6,394 bases of DNA from positions 1 through 6,394 of the forward strand of contig CAMJRQ010000068.1 in the NCBI GenBank assembly GCA_946408305.1, in the 5' to 3' direction. Both the position numbers and the translations under genes were made by a program. The notes below the pieces were generated by a model. That model worked only from the letters and a program-made list of their open reading frames with translations, made no database searches and had not been told where the DNA came from. Below, in pieces: positions 6,107-6,394 of this stretch (position 1 is its first letter; every line of letters begins with the position of its first letter). Origin of the DNA: an uncultured Prevotellaceae bacterium. Lineage in GTDB: Bacteria; Bacteroidota; Bacteroidia; Bacteroidales; Bacteroidaceae.

Positions 6107-6394
6107 ATGAAAAAGAACTTTTCAATCAACCTCTTCGGCAACCTCTACCACATCGACGAGGATGCCTACGCGCTGCTGGAGCGCTATCTGGAGAACATCA
6201 AGCGCTACTTCCAGCACCGCGAGGGTGGCGAGGACATCAGCGACGACATAGAGCATCGCGTGGCCGAGCTGCTCTGGGAGCGCAAGCAGGCCGGGCAGGT
6301 GGCCGTGGACGTGCAGACGGTGCGCGACATCATCACCAAGATTGGCTCGCCGGCCGACATCGACCCCTCGGCCGCCACCGACGAGGCCGCCACC
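6107..6394 (+). CDS. PspC-type envelope stress protein, N-terminal part only
   Basis: The frame opens at ATG 6107 and is still open after 96 codons at the right edge. The visible part is the cytoplasmic N-terminal domain that precedes the PspC domain in Bacteroidetes proteins: K-N-F-S-I-N-L-F-G with Y-H-I-D-E-D-A-Y-A-L-L at residues 2-24, L-E-N-I-K-R-Y-F, then an acidic stretch with D-D-I-E-H-R-V-A-E-L-L, and V-Q-T-V-R-D-I-I-T-K-I-G-S-P-A-D-I near residue 85. The PspC membrane segment lies beyond the window, so the family call rests on this domain and on the PadR neighbour, a gene order I know from this phylum. PspC proteins sense or relieve inner-membrane stress; the exact role here is inferred. 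Only 24 bp separate it from padR, with no terminator between. Confidence 0.8.
   Translation, partial: MKKNFSINLFGNLYHIDEDAYALLERYLENIKRYFQHREGGEDISDDIEHRVAELLWERKQAGQVAVDVQTVRDIITKIGSPADIDPSAATDEAAT

Noticed and set aside
5838..6141. Minus-strand frames of 95 and 60 codons opposite padR and the start of the pspC-like gene, and a further one at 6205-6393
   Set aside because: They are shadows of two well-supported plus-strand genes and show no domain or promoter.

Overview
The window looks like a chromosomal segment of a fairly GC-rich member of the Bacteroidales (Prevotella/Bacteroides-like). The evidence is a textbook Bacteroidetes promoter (TACCTTTG -7 element with a TTG-type -33 element) in front of a small PadR regulator, the PadR then PspC-type gene order, the absence of Shine-Dalgarno dependence, and a huge secreted protein built of GLUG-type repeats joined by the 'G-E-L-C-Y-K-L-N … W-Y-Q-T-I-G' phrase that I associate with surface proteins of this group. 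Species cannot be fixed from this sequence.

Layout. (1) Positions 1-4844, minus strand: one open coding region of at least 1614 codons, starting at 4844 and running off the left edge without a stop. It encodes a signal peptide and then modules A-B, a central alpha-helical / Gly-Trp-rich beta domain / alpha-helical core, and modules C-D. A and C are diverged copies of each other about 1060 residues apart, and each ends in the same Cys...His...Cys-x2-Cys-Gly cluster. The very long open frame on the opposite (plus) strand over the same bases is an in-register antisense shadow and is not annotated as a gene. (2) Positions 4845-5728: an 884-bp non-coding region between divergent genes. It holds a candidate promoter for the surface protein, a hairpin-rich GC island bounded by 9-bp inverted repeats (about 5144-5288), two tandem 22-bp units that each contain an interrupted palindrome (5455-5491), a separate stem-loop (5518-5539), and the padR promoter, whose -33 region lies within a perfect dyad. 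(3) Positions 5729-6394, plus strand: a complete PadR-family repressor followed 24 bp later by the start of a PspC-type envelope-stress protein that leaves the window on the right.

How they work together. The PadR/PspC pair is very probably one autoregulated operon, with PadR binding the dyad over its own promoter. The surface protein is transcribed away from it; nothing in the sequence proves that PadR controls it, although the long shared intergenic region with several dyads makes that testable. No RNA genes, CRISPR arrays, insertion sequences or transposases were seen.
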